Below are positions 34,689 through 43,682 of a stretch of DNA of 64,000 bases, one piece after another. Positions within the stretch are counted from its first letter, which is position 1, and each line of letters starts with the position of its first letter. The notes beneath the pieces are model-generated. The model did no database searches, had not been told where the DNA came from, and worked only from the letters and a program-made list of their open reading frames with translations. This stretch comes from CAZHFW01 sp964531675 (lineage in GTDB: Bacteria > Planctomycetota > Phycisphaerae > Phycisphaerales > UBA1924): NCBI GenBank assembly GCA_964531675.1, contig CAZHFW010000013.1, forward strand, positions 1 through 64,000. Direction: 5' to 3'. The position numbers were made by a program, and so were the translations under genes.

Positions 34689-35078
34689 TCATCGCCCGCC
34701 GAGGATGGCCTGGATGGAGGCCTCGATCGCGGCATTGTCGCCTTCGTCCTGAGGCGTCGCGTCGGGCGTGGCGGGTCCCAGGGCGCTGATGCGGTCGCGA
34801 ACATCGCCGATGTAGGTGATCTGGAGGCCGAAGTTCTCCCCCACCTTCACCGCGTTGCCGCAACCGATGGTCTTGTTGTGCACGCGAAGCTCGAGTTCGG
34901 CTTCGGCGTTTCGAGGGATCTCGATGATGGCGCCGGGGGAGAGCGAAAGCACCTCGCGCAGGCCCATGCGCCGCTCACCGAGCTGCACGACGATCGGCAC
35001 CTCGAGCTTGAGGATGGATTGGAGCGTCGCACCGGAGGACGCCCCCGACGAGCCGGGGATTCGCTTGGCGTTGTTCAT
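34689..35078 (-). CDS. fliN: Flagellar motor switch/SpoA-family protein FliN
   Basis: 129 residues from ATG 35078 (MNNAKRIPG); a TTG-initiated extension of 37 codons is not convincing. The C-terminal SpoA domain is clear: VPIVVQLGERRMGLREVLSLSPGAIIEI, then ELELRVHNKTIGCGNAVKVGENFGLQI. FliN forms the C-ring lower part of the flagellar motor or the equivalent ring of injectisomes. No other flagellar gene is in the window, so it is separated from the main cluster; the chemoreceptor at 25119 is the only other motility-linked gene. Confidence 0.9.
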   Translation of the reverse strand: MNNAKRIPGSSGASSGATLQSILKLEVPIVVQLGERRMGLREVLSLSPGAIIEIPRNAEAELELRVHNKTIGCGNAVKVGENFGLQITYIGDVRDRISALGPATPDATPQDEGDNAAIEASIQAILGGR

Positions 35079-35185
35079 GAGCGCACCGAGTCGCGGGGAT
35101 GGTCGCAAGCGGTGTGCCGGAGCATGTCCGGACCCGCGCCAGGAATCATCGACCAGCAGCGTGCGCCGATTCAGCGCCGTCGGCG

Positions 35186-36793
35186 TCAAGGCTGCGCGGG
35201 GGAGCGCAGATCCAGCGTGATCTCGCCTTCGGCCAGCCCCGGAGCCCCGGGCACGCAGCGCCAGGAAAGGCTCTCGGCACGGCGCAGGGCCGAGACCAGC
35301 CCCACCTCGGGCATCCCGGCGCTCACCAGCCCCCCCACCAGCGCTTCGGGCCTGGCAAAGAGTCTGAACAGGTCGGGCCTGGCCTGGCCGGTCGTGGGCG
35401 CGAGGATCGCATCACGCAGCAGCTTCACGCCCTCGGCCGCCCGGGCCTCGCCCGCCGATGCCGCCTTGCCTCGACCGACGATGGAGACGATCCACCAGGC
35501 GCGATCCCCGGCGCTGGCGTAGGTCCACGCCCAGTGCGTGCCTGAGAGGAGCGAGCCGGTGGATCCGGGCTTGGCGTCGCTTCCCAAGGCGGTGGATGCG
35601 CGGATCGCGCCCGGATCCCGGCGGTCGAACTTCGTCGGAAGGGCGCCCGCGGGGCCCACCGCCGCCAAGCCTCGCGCGATCGCTTCATCGCCGCGGAACG
35701 CCTGATCGCCGAGCCCGCCATCTTCGAGCTTGTGATCGATGGCGATCGGGAGCGCGAAGGCCAATCTCCAGCCCGCGTCGGCATCGGGCTCGTGGAGCAC
35801 CGCGAGGACGGCGCTGCCGTCGCTGGTCGGAAGATCCTGCACGCCGATGAGCTGACGCCAGGCTGCACCCAGCGCGCCGACACCTGCAACCTCGGGCATG
35901 GACTGACCCGCGAACGCGAGGGCTGCGCCGCGCGAGAGCATCTCCCACGCGTGTTCATCGACCAGCGGGGCCGCGGGCGAGCGTTCGTCGCCCGCATCGC
36001 CCAGCAGCAGGCTTCGTGTACCGGAGTAGCTGACCTTCCAGCGGAGGCCCTGCGCCCAGGCGGTTGCGGAGGCGAACTCTGCGACGCCTCCGGGGACGGG
36101 CTTGCGGAAGACCGCGAAGACATCGCCTCGGGTTTGGCCCTCGGCGTCACGCGCGGGCGGCGCGGGAGGCGTCGCGCCCTTGGGGACCAGCCGGTCAAAG
36201 AGATCGCCCTGGCGCGGACCGAGCACGAGCGTTGGCAACCCTCCACCTGAATCACGGGGAACCGCGAGTTCGAACGCGCCGTTCTCCAGCGCGAGGACCG
36301 GCGCGCCGCCCACGAACCCTCGCGGCGCGGGCTTGAGCCTTTCGCGCACGAGCGCCTCGGTCTCCGGGTCCACCTGGCTCGCGACGGCCCAGTCGGTGTC
36401 GCCCGCGTGGTCCTGCTGGAGGAAGATCGCGACGCGGCGACCGAGCAAGCGGTCGAACGCGACGGATTGCTCAAGGTTCATCGTCGACGAGAGGTCTTGC
36501 CAGGCACGTTCGAGGGAGGTGAGCAGGCGCGCATCGTGCAGGAGCCCGATGAGCGCGCTGGTCGCGGGCTGACGCCGGATCGCGGCGCCGTCGGTGATGA
36601 CGACGGCGCCCTCGGCGACAGGCCTTGCGCGCTCGGCCTCCTGGGCGCTGGCATGGCCGCAGACCAGGGCGAGCGTCAGCGCGAGAGCACCCGATCCCCA
36701 GCGCACGCGACGCTTCGGGCTGGGATTCGAGAGGAGCTTGGGTGGTCGGATGTTCACAAGCTGCGCCGGTGCGTGTGCGAACGCATCCACCAC
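35186..36793 (-). CDS. Large exported hypothetical protein (DUF3352-like)
   Basis: 535 residues with a GTG start; a second in-frame GTG at 36757 is an equal candidate. N-terminal basic region then a hydrophobic signal (about 33-50, ALALTLALVCGHASAQ). The body has repeated alpha/beta style segments (FLQQDHAGDTDWAVASQVD, LLHDARLLTSLERAWQDL) that recall DUF3352-type periplasmic proteins, but the match is loose. Its stop is close to fliN. No catalytic motif is seen. Confidence 0.65.
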   Translation of the reverse strand: MVDAFAHAPAQLVNIRPPKLLSNPSPKRRVRWGSGALALTLALVCGHASAQEAERARPVAEGAVVITDGAAIRRQPATSALIGLLHDARLLTSLERAWQDLSSTMNLEQSVAFDRLLGRRVAIFLQQDHAGDTDWAVASQVDPETEALVRERLKPAPRGFVGGAPVLALENGAFELAVPRDSGGGLPTLVLGPRQGDLFDRLVPKGATPPAPPARDAEGQTRGDVFAVFRKPVPGGVAEFASATAWAQGLRWKVSYSGTRSLLLGDAGDERSPAAPLVDEHAWEMLSRGAALAFAGQSMPEVAGVGALGAAWRQLIGVQDLPTSDGSAVLAVLHEPDADAGWRLAFALPIAIDHKLEDGGLGDQAFRGDEAIARGLAAVGPAGALPTKFDRRDPGAIRASTALGSDAKPGSTGSLLSGTHWAWTYASAGDRAWWIVSIVGRGKAASAGEARAAEGVKLLRDAILAPTTGQARPDLFRLFARPEALVGGLVSAGMPEVGLVSALRRAESLSWRCVPGAPGLAEGEITLDLRSPAQP

Positions 36794-36832
36794 GCACGCC
36801 GTGGAATGCCGGATGGGTACACGCTCTTCAGA

Positions 36833-37642
36833 TTAACGCTTGGCCGGGGTGGCTGATGCATTCACCGGCGCCAGATCCAGAGGCTTGGCGGGAAGCTTGG
36901 TGGAGAGGCTGGGCCAGAAGTTCTCCAGAGGCATATCCATGCCGACCCAGAAGGGTTGGGCAGCACGCTCGGAGAGAATCGCCGCCGGGGCCAGATCCTG
37001 CTTGCTGGCCAAGGCCTGACTGGACGCGGGCTCAGATCCGAGCGTCCAGCGGCGCGGGGCTTCGCCCGAAGAGCTCGAGCCAAGCTTGAGTCCCAGGGCC
37101 CTGGGCTTGGGTTCCGAGGGCTGAGCCGCGGGCAAGAGCCCGGTCTGGAGCGTCGCGACCGCCTGGCGGACCTGCGACGCGCCGGTGTCCACCGCAGAAC
37201 GGCTCGCCTCGACCATGGAACTCACGGGGGCAGGAGATTCGGAAGCGATCGGAGTCGAGCCCGGGGCGTGACGCTCCTGGAGCACCAGCCCCACGACGCC
37301 CGCGGCCAGCGCGACGCCCGCAGCGATGCGCGACCAGTAGAGCACTCGGCGCTTGCGGCTCGGCAGAATGATGCCGCGATCTTCGAGCTGACCGAGGATC
37401 GACGCGGTCAGATCCGGAGCTTCAATCGGCTGACGCATCGCCAGGTGCAGGCGCTCGGCGCGCTCGAAAGCCGCCTGACGCTCGGGGGAACGGGCGAGCT
37501 CCTGCTCGAGCGCACGGCGGGCGGCGTCGGTGAGCGCGCCGTCGGCGTGGGCGTCGAGCAGACGCTCGAAGGCATGATCGGTGAGGCCCGGCGCAGGCTC
37601 GGGCCTGCGGACCTTGGAGTGATGGTTCGAAGGTTGGCTCAC
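36833..37642 (-). CDS. Single-pass membrane protein, putative anti-sigma factor
   Basis: 269 residues. GTG start 37642 overlaps the stop of the sigma gene (GTGA). Cytoplasmic region (about 1-100) with helical segments FERLLDAHADGAL and RQAAFERAERLHLAM, similar to anti-sigma N-termini; TM helix about 110-128 (IAAGVALAAGVVGLVL); a 140-residue outer part rich in Ser, Ala and Pro and ending with FWVGMDMPLENFWPSL. Overlap and topology point to control of the neighbouring sigma factor; no HxxxCxxC zinc site. Confidence 0.75.
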   Translation of the reverse strand: MSQPSNHHSKVRRPEPAPGLTDHAFERLLDAHADGALTDAARRALEQELARSPERQAAFERAERLHLAMRQPIEAPDLTASILGQLEDRGIILPSRKRRVLYWSRIAAGVALAAGVVGLVLQERHAPGSTPIASESPAPVSSMVEASRSAVDTGASQVRQAVATLQTGLLPAAQPSEPKPRALGLKLGSSSSGEAPRRWTLGSEPASSQALASKQDLAPAAILSERAAQPFWVGMDMPLENFWPSLSTKLPAKPLDLAPVNASATPAKR

Positions 37643-38217
37643 AGCCAAGCCTCCTGGACCACGCGGGCCAGCTCGGGAATCTGATCCATGCACTCGCGGA
37701 GGCGACGCCGGCCGCGGTGCAGATGGCTCTTGACGGTTCCCTCGGGCAGGTTCATCTGCTCGCAGATGAGCTTGATGGGCCAATCGTGCTGGTGGAAGAG
37801 CACCACGATCTCGCGCTGCTCGTCGGGCAAGGTCATCAGGGCGCGCTGCAGCGCATCGCGGAGGTGCGTCTCGCGGGCCGCCAGGCGGAGCGTGGGTGAT
37901 TCGGCGGGCCGGGACATGCCCTCGACCGCATCGGAGTCCGACGCGGGACGGAGCTTGGCGCAGGAGTTGAAGTACACGCGCCGCGCGATCGTGAAGAGCC
38001 AGGTCGAGAAGCGGAAGCGTGGGTCGAAGCGGTCGAGGTTCGCCAGTGCGCGCACAAAGGCGTCCTGCACGACGTCTTCGGCGACATCGACACGGCCGGA
38101 GAGTCGCAGGATGTAGCCGTAGAGCTGCGACTGGTGGGCGCGGATGAGCTCGCCAGCGGCGGCGCGTTCGCCCCGTGCGGCTCTTCGAATGAGGTTGAAC
38201 TCGGACTCGCGGTCCAT
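37639..38217 (-). CDS. ECF RNA polymerase sigma factor
   Basis: 192 residues from ATG 38217, preceded by AAAGGGG. Region 2 is well conserved (DVAEDVVQDAFVRALANLDRFD ... STWLFTIARRVYFN) and region 4 reads LMTLPDEQREIVVLFHQHDWPIKLICEQMNLPEGTVKSHLHRGRRRL. Group IV sigma. Its upstream open frame has no start supported by a ribosome-binding site. Couples by overlap to the membrane protein downstream. Confidence 0.92.
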   Translation of the reverse strand: MDRESEFNLIRRAARGERAAAGELIRAHQSQLYGYILRLSGRVDVAEDVVQDAFVRALANLDRFDPRFRFSTWLFTIARRVYFNSCAKLRPASDSDAVEGMSRPAESPTLRLAARETHLRDALQRALMTLPDEQREIVVLFHQHDWPIKLICEQMNLPEGTVKSHLHRGRRRLRECMDQIPELARVVQEAWL

Positions 38218-38341
38218 CAACGCCCCTTTGGCCGACGCCGCCACTTGTGCGTCAGCACGCAATCCCACGTCTAAATGTACCGACGGCCCGGCCGGTGGTT
38301 TCACCAAAAGACCAAGCGGCAATCGAATGCTGCGGGCTTCA

Positions 38342-38380
38342 AAATGGGCAGGGGCCCCGGATTCGCTCCCGGGGCCCCTG
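38342..38380 (-). terminator. Rho-independent terminator after B12-fold gene
   Basis: 12-bp stem CAGGGGCCCCGG (38349-38360) with CCGGGGCCCCTG (38369-38380), loop of eight; on the minus strand it is followed by CCCATTTTG. The gene it ends stops at 38432. Confidence 0.75.
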
Positions 38381-38431
38381 GCCATGTGTTCGCAGATTGT
38401 TCTGGCCCATCCGTGGGGAGATGGGAGAGGT

Positions 38432-39166
38432 TCAGGCCGCAGCACGACGGCGGTTGGCCTGGGCCTGCTTGATGCGCTCGGCCTCGATGGTGCGGAGGTT
38501 GCGGAGCTTGACGCCCTGGGCACGCTCCTCCATGGCCTCGTCGAGGACGTGGATGAGGTCCAGGGGGTGCGGCGCGAACAGGTCGGCGCCGATCTCTTCC
38601 GCGAGGCCCTCGGCGCGATTGAAGACGCCGGCGCCAACGCAGATGCGGGTGTCGTTGCACGCGCCGATCTCGCGGATCTGATCGATGATGCTGCGGATGC
38701 CCGGGAGATCCGAGGCGGCCGACGCGAACATGAGGAGCACGTCGGGCTTGGTGGCCTGGGTCTGCGCCAGGATCTCGTCGGCAGGGACGCCGCCGCCGGC
38801 GAAAGTTACTTCATATCCAGCGGTTTCGAGCAGATCGACGGCCATCTGGGCGCCGAGTTCTTCGGACTCGCTCGGGCCGCAGGTGGTGAACACGCGGAAG
38901 CGGGTGGTGCCCGAACGCTCGAGGGAGGACGCGGCCTGATCGATGAGCTGGCGGAGAAGACGCGTCGCGAAGTGGTAGCTGAGGCTGGTCATCTGATCGG
39001 AGCGGTGCAGCTTCTCGATCAGCTCATACGCGGGCCAGAACAGGCCAGTGATGACTTTGGTCGCACCCGCCTTGGCGAGCGCGTCCTGCACGATGGTGCG
39101 GGCGGCGTGGCGATCGCCGTTGATCAGGGTTTCGAAAAGTCTCTCGACGAGAAGCTCCTGGCTCAT
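38432..39166 (-). CDS. Cobalamin-binding-domain-fold protein lacking the axial histidine
   Basis: 244 residues. Residues about 1-85 are an all-helical cap (GLFWPAYELIEKLHRSDQMT) and 88-215 a Rossmann-like B12-binding domain (FTTCGPSESEELGAQMAVDL, AGGGVPADEIL, ICVGAG). The canonical DxHxxG motif is replaced by ESEELG (residues 100-105), so the lower axial histidine is missing and base-off binding as in methionine synthase is not possible. Such proteins can bind cobalamin in another mode or act as signalling modules. No adjacent target gene. Terminator downstream. Confidence 0.78.
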   Translation of the reverse strand: MSQELLVERLFETLINGDRHAARTIVQDALAKAGATKVITGLFWPAYELIEKLHRSDQMTSLSYHFATRLLRQLIDQAASSLERSGTTRFRVFTTCGPSESEELGAQMAVDLLETAGYEVTFAGGGVPADEILAQTQATKPDVLLMFASAASDLPGIRSIIDQIREIGACNDTRICVGAGVFNRAEGLAEEIGADLFAPHPLDLIHVLDEAMEERAQGVKLRNLRTIEAERIKQAQANRRRAAA

Positions 39167-39429
39167 GATGGAAACAGCTCCGTTGAAGTCACCGACCGGA
39201 GCGGCTCCACCGCGTCAGGCCTTCGAACATCTCCTCAGCCCCCGGCATCCCCGGGGCCACGCGACCATGCGTCGCGGGTTTGGTCTATCGATCCCCCCCC
39301 GCGACGAGCGTGAATGACGAAAAGCGTGCGCTCCAAAGCTGCGCCCGAGAAGCATGGCCCGATAAGAACGTTGCCTGGTGGCCAAGAAGGCCCAACCGAC
39401 AGAAAGTTATCGGACACAGACGCGCAGGA

Positions 39430-40224
39430 TCAGCCAGCGCGGATGCCCCGATAACACACGCAAACCCCGAATGTCAGGGGGTTGGCCGCCACATCCTTGA
39501 AGCCCACCGCAGCCATCGCGGCCTGCATTTCTTCGCGGCTCATGAAGGTGGAGACCGAGCGCGGGAGGTACTTGTACGCCCCGCTCTTGTCGCCCGAGAC
39601 CCAGGTCGCGGTCATGGGCATGATGCGCTCGCACCAGATGTCGTTGCCAAATCGGATCAGGGGGTTGCGGGGCTTGTCGAACTCGAGCACGACGAGCCTG
39701 CCCCCGGGCTTGAGCACGCGGGCGAACTCGGCCAGCGCCTTTCTGGGATCGGAGACGTTGCGGATCCCGAACGCGATCGACAGCACGTCGAAGCTGGCGT
39801 CGGGGAACTGCAGGTTCATCGCGTCGGCGCCAACGTAGGTGATCTTGGAAGCCTGCTCGGGCGTCAGTTTTGCCTGCTTTTTGCGGGCCAGTTCGAGCAT
39901 TTCGGGCGTGAAGTCACCGCCGGTGACTTTGGACGCGGGCGTGCGCGCGAAGGCCTCGGTGAGATCGCCCGTGCCGCAGGCCATGTCCAGGACGTGATCG
40001 CCGGGCTTCACCTGCGCGATGCGCACCGTGCGGACCCTCCAGCGCTGGTCCAGTCCGAACGAGTGCAGGCGGTTGTTGAGGTCGTAGCTTCCCGCGATAG
40101 CGCCGAACATCGAGCGCACCTTGGAAGGCTTGTCCTGATGGGCGTGCGGATTGGAGAGCTCGGGGTCGGACCAGGCGACCTGGGGCGAAGCTCCGGAGGC
40201 GGGGTTGGGGGTCGTGGTGGTCAC
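39430..40224 (-). CDS. ubiE: UbiE/MenG-type quinone C-methyltransferase
   Basis: 264 residues if translation starts at GTG 40224; no ribosome-binding site decides this, and an upstream frame is open. SAM-binding core: DHVLDMACGTGDLTEAF with GTGD motif, then GGDFTPEMLELARKK, the family box IAFGIRNVSDPRKALAEFARVLKPGG and the C-terminal YKYLPRSVSTF. These are signatures of UbiE/MenG, which methylates demethylmenaquinone or the ubiquinone ring. Menaquinone is more likely in this lineage. Confidence 0.9.
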   Translation of the reverse strand: MTTTTPNPASGASPQVAWSDPELSNPHAHQDKPSKVRSMFGAIAGSYDLNNRLHSFGLDQRWRVRTVRIAQVKPGDHVLDMACGTGDLTEAFARTPASKVTGGDFTPEMLELARKKQAKLTPEQASKITYVGADAMNLQFPDASFDVLSIAFGIRNVSDPRKALAEFARVLKPGGRLVVLEFDKPRNPLIRFGNDIWCERIMPMTATWVSGDKSGAYKYLPRSVSTFMSREEMQAAMAAVGFKDVAANPLTFGVCVCYRGIRAG

Positions 40225-40456
40225 AGGCGTCGGCGTGAAAGATTGAGGATCACAAATCAGGCCCGCGAAGGCGTTATTCTCGGACCAAGGCTTTGGCCCC
40301 GCCAACCCGCGGCAGGCTGGCCAGGTGTTGGCCCGGGCGTTTAGGCTTTGAAGCCCACGCACCCGGCGGTCCGAAGCGTATTTCGCCTCGGGGGCCGGCG
40401 TGGACGCTGGGCGCGAGGAAAGTTGGGCCGGTTCCCCGGCCCCTGGGAGGAACGCT

Positions 40457-41440
40457 GTGGTGAATCAGCTGCGCATGGGATGGGTGGTGCTGGCGAGCCT
40501 GGGGCTCCTGATGCTGGTCGGGTGCACGACCAATCCGACCACGGGGCGGAGCCAGTTCAACGCGCTCTCCCGCTCGGACGAGATCGCGATGGGCGTGCAG
40601 GCGATGCCGAGCATGCTCAAGGAATACGGCGGGAAGGTCGCGCAGCAGGACCTGCAGGACTATGTGAGCTCGATCGGCAAGAAGATGGCGGCCCAGACCG
40701 AGGGCGACGCGCCGTCGCTTCCCTGGGAGTTCACGCTGCTGGACTCGGACGTGATCAACGCCTTCGCGCTCCCCGGCGGCAAGGTGTTCATCTCGCGCGG
40801 GCTGGCGGAACGCATGACCAACGAGGCCCAGCTCGCGGGCGTGCTCGGACACGAGATCGGGCATGTGACCGCACGGCACATCAACGATCAGATCGCGCGC
40901 GAGACCGGCGCCAACATCTTCGCGCAGGTCGTCGGCGCCGTCGCGGGTGAAGCGGGAGGAGCCGTCGCGCAGGCGGCGCCCGTCGTCATCAATGTCGGCG
41001 GCAACGCGGTGCTCCTGAAGTACTCCCGGGATCAGGAGAGCGAGGCCGATGCGCTGGGCATGCGCTACATGACCAAGGTGGGCTACAACCCCATCGCGCA
41101 GCGGCAGGTCATGGAGATCCTTCAGAAGGCCTCCAAGGCCGAAGGTGGCCCGGGCGGCGAGTTCTTCGCGACCCACCCCTACCCCGAAACCCGCATCAAG
41201 CGCATCACGATCCTGCTCGAGAAGGACTACGCGTACACCCAGAACAACCCGAAGTTCTCGCTGTATGAAGCGGATTTCAAGGCAAAATTCCTGAGCAAGG
41301 TGCACGCGGCGTTCCCGCCTGGAAGGCCCTTCAACCAGAAGGACCACGAGCTGGCGCTCGCGAGCCTGCGGATGCCAAGCTTCGTGAACGACGCGGACTG
41401 CGACCGCTGCGCCAAGACGCACGAGTTCCACACGCGGTAA
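40457..41440 (+). CDS. M48-family metallopeptidase lipoprotein
   Basis: 327 residues. Starts at one of two consecutive GTG codons (40457 or 40460) behind GGGAGG. Lipoprotein signal with LMLVGC (Cys about 23). The zinc motif is GVLGHEIGHVTARH (HExxH about residue 132) with the downstream glutamate in DQESEADALG. M48 enzymes of this type (BepA/LoiP-like) degrade misassembled outer-membrane proteins in the periplasm. The C-terminus has a paired Cys (DCDRC). Divergent from the methyltransferase gene. Confidence 0.93.
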   Translation: MVNQLRMGWVVLASLGLLMLVGCTTNPTTGRSQFNALSRSDEIAMGVQAMPSMLKEYGGKVAQQDLQDYVSSIGKKMAAQTEGDAPSLPWEFTLLDSDVINAFALPGGKVFISRGLAERMTNEAQLAGVLGHEIGHVTARHINDQIARETGANIFAQVVGAVAGEAGGAVAQAAPVVINVGGNAVLLKYSRDQESEADALGMRYMTKVGYNPIAQRQVMEILQKASKAEGGPGGEFFATHPYPETRIKRITILLEKDYAYTQNNPKFSLYEADFKAKFLSKVHAAFPPGRPFNQKDHELALASLRMPSFVNDADCDRCAKTHEFHTR

Positions 41441-41481
41441 GAGGCGGGTGCGAGACGTGCCACCTCGGATTCACGCACACG

Positions 41482-41580
41482 CCTGGATTGGACGCTTCGT
41501 CCAATCCAGGATGACGCCACGAAGCGATGTGATCGCGATGGGTGCGCTGATCCCGGCTTGAGCGAAGCGCTCAAACCGGG
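41482..41580. repeat. Two REP-like palindromes, family A copies 2 and 3 in opposite orientation
   Basis: Copy 2: CCTGGATTGGACG (41482-41494), CTT loop, CGTCCAATCCAGG (41498-41510), perfect. Copy 3, inverted: CCCGGCTTGAGCG (41552-41564), AAG loop, CGCTCAAACCGGG (41568-41580), one mismatch. Flanks CACGC and AT are kept. Substitutions relative to copy 1 at 20426 are paired across the stem. Confidence 0.88.
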
Positions 41581-41632
41581 CGTGTGTGTGCGAGTGGGCA
41601 ATGCGTTGCGTGTGCTGCTTGCGGGCGGGGTG

Positions 41633-41659
41633 CACCGACCGCGGCGGCCGCGGTCGGTG
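41633..41659. repeat. ACCGACCG palindrome, family B copy at 41.6 kb
   Basis: CACCGACCGCGG (41633-41644), CGG loop, CCGCGGTCGGTG (41648-41659): perfect 12-bp stem with GGCACGC flank shared with the cluster at 8935-8946. Nothing else supported in 41441-41677. Confidence 0.85.
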
Positions 41660-41677
41660 GCACGCTGCTGGACCTGA

Positions 41678-42868
41678 TCAGTCCTTGACCTTCCCCTTGC
41701 CCTTCACGACCTCGCCGATGACGTAGACGGTTTCGCCGAGCTTTTCGAGCTGTTCCTTCACGGAGTCGGCGAAGGCGGGCTTGACGATGACGCAGTAGCC
41801 GATGCCCAGGTTGAAGACGCGCTTCATTTCCGCGTCGTCGATATCGCCTTGGTTCTGGAGGAACGAGAAGACGGGGAGCACGGGCCAGGACTTGCGGTCG
41901 ATGATCGCGTCGCAATCGGGCGGGATGGAACGGACGAGGTTTTCCGCGAGGCCCGACCCGGTGATGTTCGCCATGCCTGTGACGACGTTCTTCACCTTGT
42001 ACGTGCGCTGGAGGCGCACGATGGATTCGGCGTAGATGCGCGTGGGCGTGAGGAGGACCTGGCCCAGGTTCGGAAGCGGGGCCTCCTGAGTTGTGCGGCG
42101 GGGGCGTTTGGGGGTTGGGCGTTTGGTAGAGGGGGAAGAGGAGAGAGGGGAGGACGCGGAGTCCTCTCGCTTGCGCGAGAGGCTCTGACTGACTGCGTCG
42201 GGGTAGATCTTGGAGAGGTCGAGGCCCGCGTGCTTTACGACCTTGCGGACGAGGGAGTAGCCGTTGGAGTGGATGCCGCTGGACGCGAGGCCGAGGATGA
42301 CGTCGCCCGGCCTGACGCGTTCGGGCTTCATGGCGCGTTTGAGTTCGACGACGCCCACGCAGAAGCCCGCGATGTCGAAATCGCCCGGCGCGTAGAGGTC
42401 GGGCATGTTGGCGGTTTCGCCTCCCAAGAGCGCGCAGCCGGCCTGCCGGCAGCCTTCCGCGACGCCTTCGACGAGGGCTGCGAGCATCGGCTTGTCGATC
42501 TTCGGGACCGCGATGTAGTCCAGGAAGAACAGGGGTTCGGCGCCCTGAACAATGAGGTCGTTGACGTTCATCGCGACCAGATCGATGCCCACGGTGTTGA
42601 AGACGCCCATGTCGGCCGCGAGCTTGATCTTGGTGCCCACGCCGTCACAGCAGGCGACCAGCACCGGATCCTTGTAGTTGCGTTTGAAGAGTCGTTCGTT
42701 GAAGTCGAGGCGGAACAGGCCCGCGAATCCGCCCGGGTTCGGGATGACGCGCGGCCCGAAGGTCCGGCGCATGACGGACTCGAGGCCTTCGGCGAAGGAG
42801 TCCTTGGCGTCGATGTCCACGCCGGCAGCGGCGTACGTGAGGCCGTTTTTGGCGGTCTGGCGTCCCAT
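41678..42868 (-). CDS. purM: Phosphoribosylformylglycinamidine cyclo-ligase (AIR synthetase) with inserted low-complexity segment
   Basis: 396 residues from ATG 42868; about 50 longer than typical PurM. It makes aminoimidazole ribonucleotide in de novo purine synthesis, cytosolic. Signatures: GVDIDAKDSFAEGL, CDGVGTKIKLA, GIDLVAMNVNDLIVQGAEPLFFLDY, GCALLGGETANMP, GLASSGIHSNGYSLVR, LLTPTRIYAES, GLAENL. Between KIYPDAV and LGQVLLTPTRIY lies a run of about 40 Ser/Pro/Arg/Lys/Thr residues, encoded around 42075-42200, including an 8-bp hairpin. Outside that segment it looks intact, so the enzyme is likely functional. Confidence 0.94.
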   Translation of the reverse strand: MGRQTAKNGLTYAAAGVDIDAKDSFAEGLESVMRRTFGPRVIPNPGGFAGLFRLDFNERLFKRNYKDPVLVACCDGVGTKIKLAADMGVFNTVGIDLVAMNVNDLIVQGAEPLFFLDYIAVPKIDKPMLAALVEGVAEGCRQAGCALLGGETANMPDLYAPGDFDIAGFCVGVVELKRAMKPERVRPGDVILGLASSGIHSNGYSLVRKVVKHAGLDLSKIYPDAVSQSLSRKREDSASSPLSSSPSTKRPTPKRPRRTTQEAPLPNLGQVLLTPTRIYAESIVRLQRTYKVKNVVTGMANITGSGLAENLVRSIPPDCDAIIDRKSWPVLPVFSFLQNQGDIDDAEMKRVFNLGIGYCVIVKPAFADSVKEQLEKLGETVYVIGEVVKGKGKVKD

Positions 42869-42947
42869 GACCGGAGGATAGCGGGGACGATGGTGGGCGG
42901 AAGCCGACATCGGGGCGGCTCAGGCCCGCCTCGGGTACGCTTTGGCC

Positions 42948-43340
42948 ATGAAGCACGCCAAGGTCGCCTTTGCCTGCAGCCTCGTCGTCGCCCTCGCGGG
43001 TTGCGCCACGAGCCGGTACGACCAGCTCCTGTCCAAGGCGGGGCGGGTGGAATCGGACCTCAAGAAAGAGCAGAAGAAGGTCCTGGCGCTGGAGGCTTCC
43101 GATCCCGCGCGGGCGAGCAAGCTCGATCACCTGACCTCGCTGCGGGCGCAGCTCTCGGCGGCCAACGTCGGCCTTTCGACGGTTCGGCACGCGCTGCCCG
43201 ACGACAAGAAGGACATCGGCTACGACGTGCTCGACCAGGTGTACGACACGATCGATTGGAACATCCCGCTCGGGCCGAATGACAAGGGGCTCAAGGCGAT
43301 GCCCCGCTCGTTCTCGAGCGGCGTGCTCAGGCTCGATTGA
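42948..43340 (+). CDS. Small lipoprotein with coiled-coil stretch
   Basis: 130 residues from ATG 42948. Lipobox in VALAGC (Cys about 20), then a charged helix (SKAGRVESDLKKEQKKVLAL) and a compact C-terminal part ending SSGVLRLD. Divergent from purM. Not recognised; the helix suggests a periplasmic oligomer or spacer. Confidence 0.65.
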   Translation: MKHAKVAFACSLVVALAGCATSRYDQLLSKAGRVESDLKKEQKKVLALEASDPARASKLDHLTSLRAQLSAANVGLSTVRHALPDDKKDIGYDVLDQVYDTIDWNIPLGPNDKGLKAMPRSFSSGVLRLD

Positions 43341-43352
43341 GTCTGGCCGGGC

Positions 43353-43682
43353 TCAGCTCGGCTCGATGACGACCGCGGTGCCGTAGCACAGCACTTCGGT
43401 GGCCCGCCCGCCGCCGCCGATCTCGGAGGCGTCGAAGCAGAGGCCGACGATGGCGTTGGCGCCGACGGCTCGGGCGTGGTCGATGAGCAGTTCGTAGGCC
43501 TGCTGGCGGGCCTGCTCGCACATCTCGGTGTAGGCGCCGATCCGGCCGCCAACGATGGTCTTGAGGCCGCCGAGGATGCCTTGGGAGATGGTGGGCGCGC
43601 GGACGATCAGCCCGCGCACGACGCCGCGATACTCCTTGATCCTGTATCCTTCGATGGTGAACGTCGTGGTGACGGGAATCAT
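43353..43682 (-). CDS. YbjQ/DUF74 heavy-metal-binding-like protein
   Basis: 109 residues, complete, from ATG 43682 with GAGGAG upstream. The YbjQ features VTTTFTIEGYRIKEYRGVVRGLIVRAP, GGLKTIVGGRIGAYTEMCEQARQQAYE and AVGANAIVGLCFDASE are all present. The family forms homopentameric beta-barrel-like rings of unknown use, often annotated heavy-metal binding. Ends close to the lipoprotein gene (12-base gap, convergent). Confidence 0.93.
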   Translation of the reverse strand: MIPVTTTFTIEGYRIKEYRGVVRGLIVRAPTISQGILGGLKTIVGGRIGAYTEMCEQARQQAYELLIDHARAVGANAIVGLCFDASEIGGGGRATEVLCYGTAVVIEPS

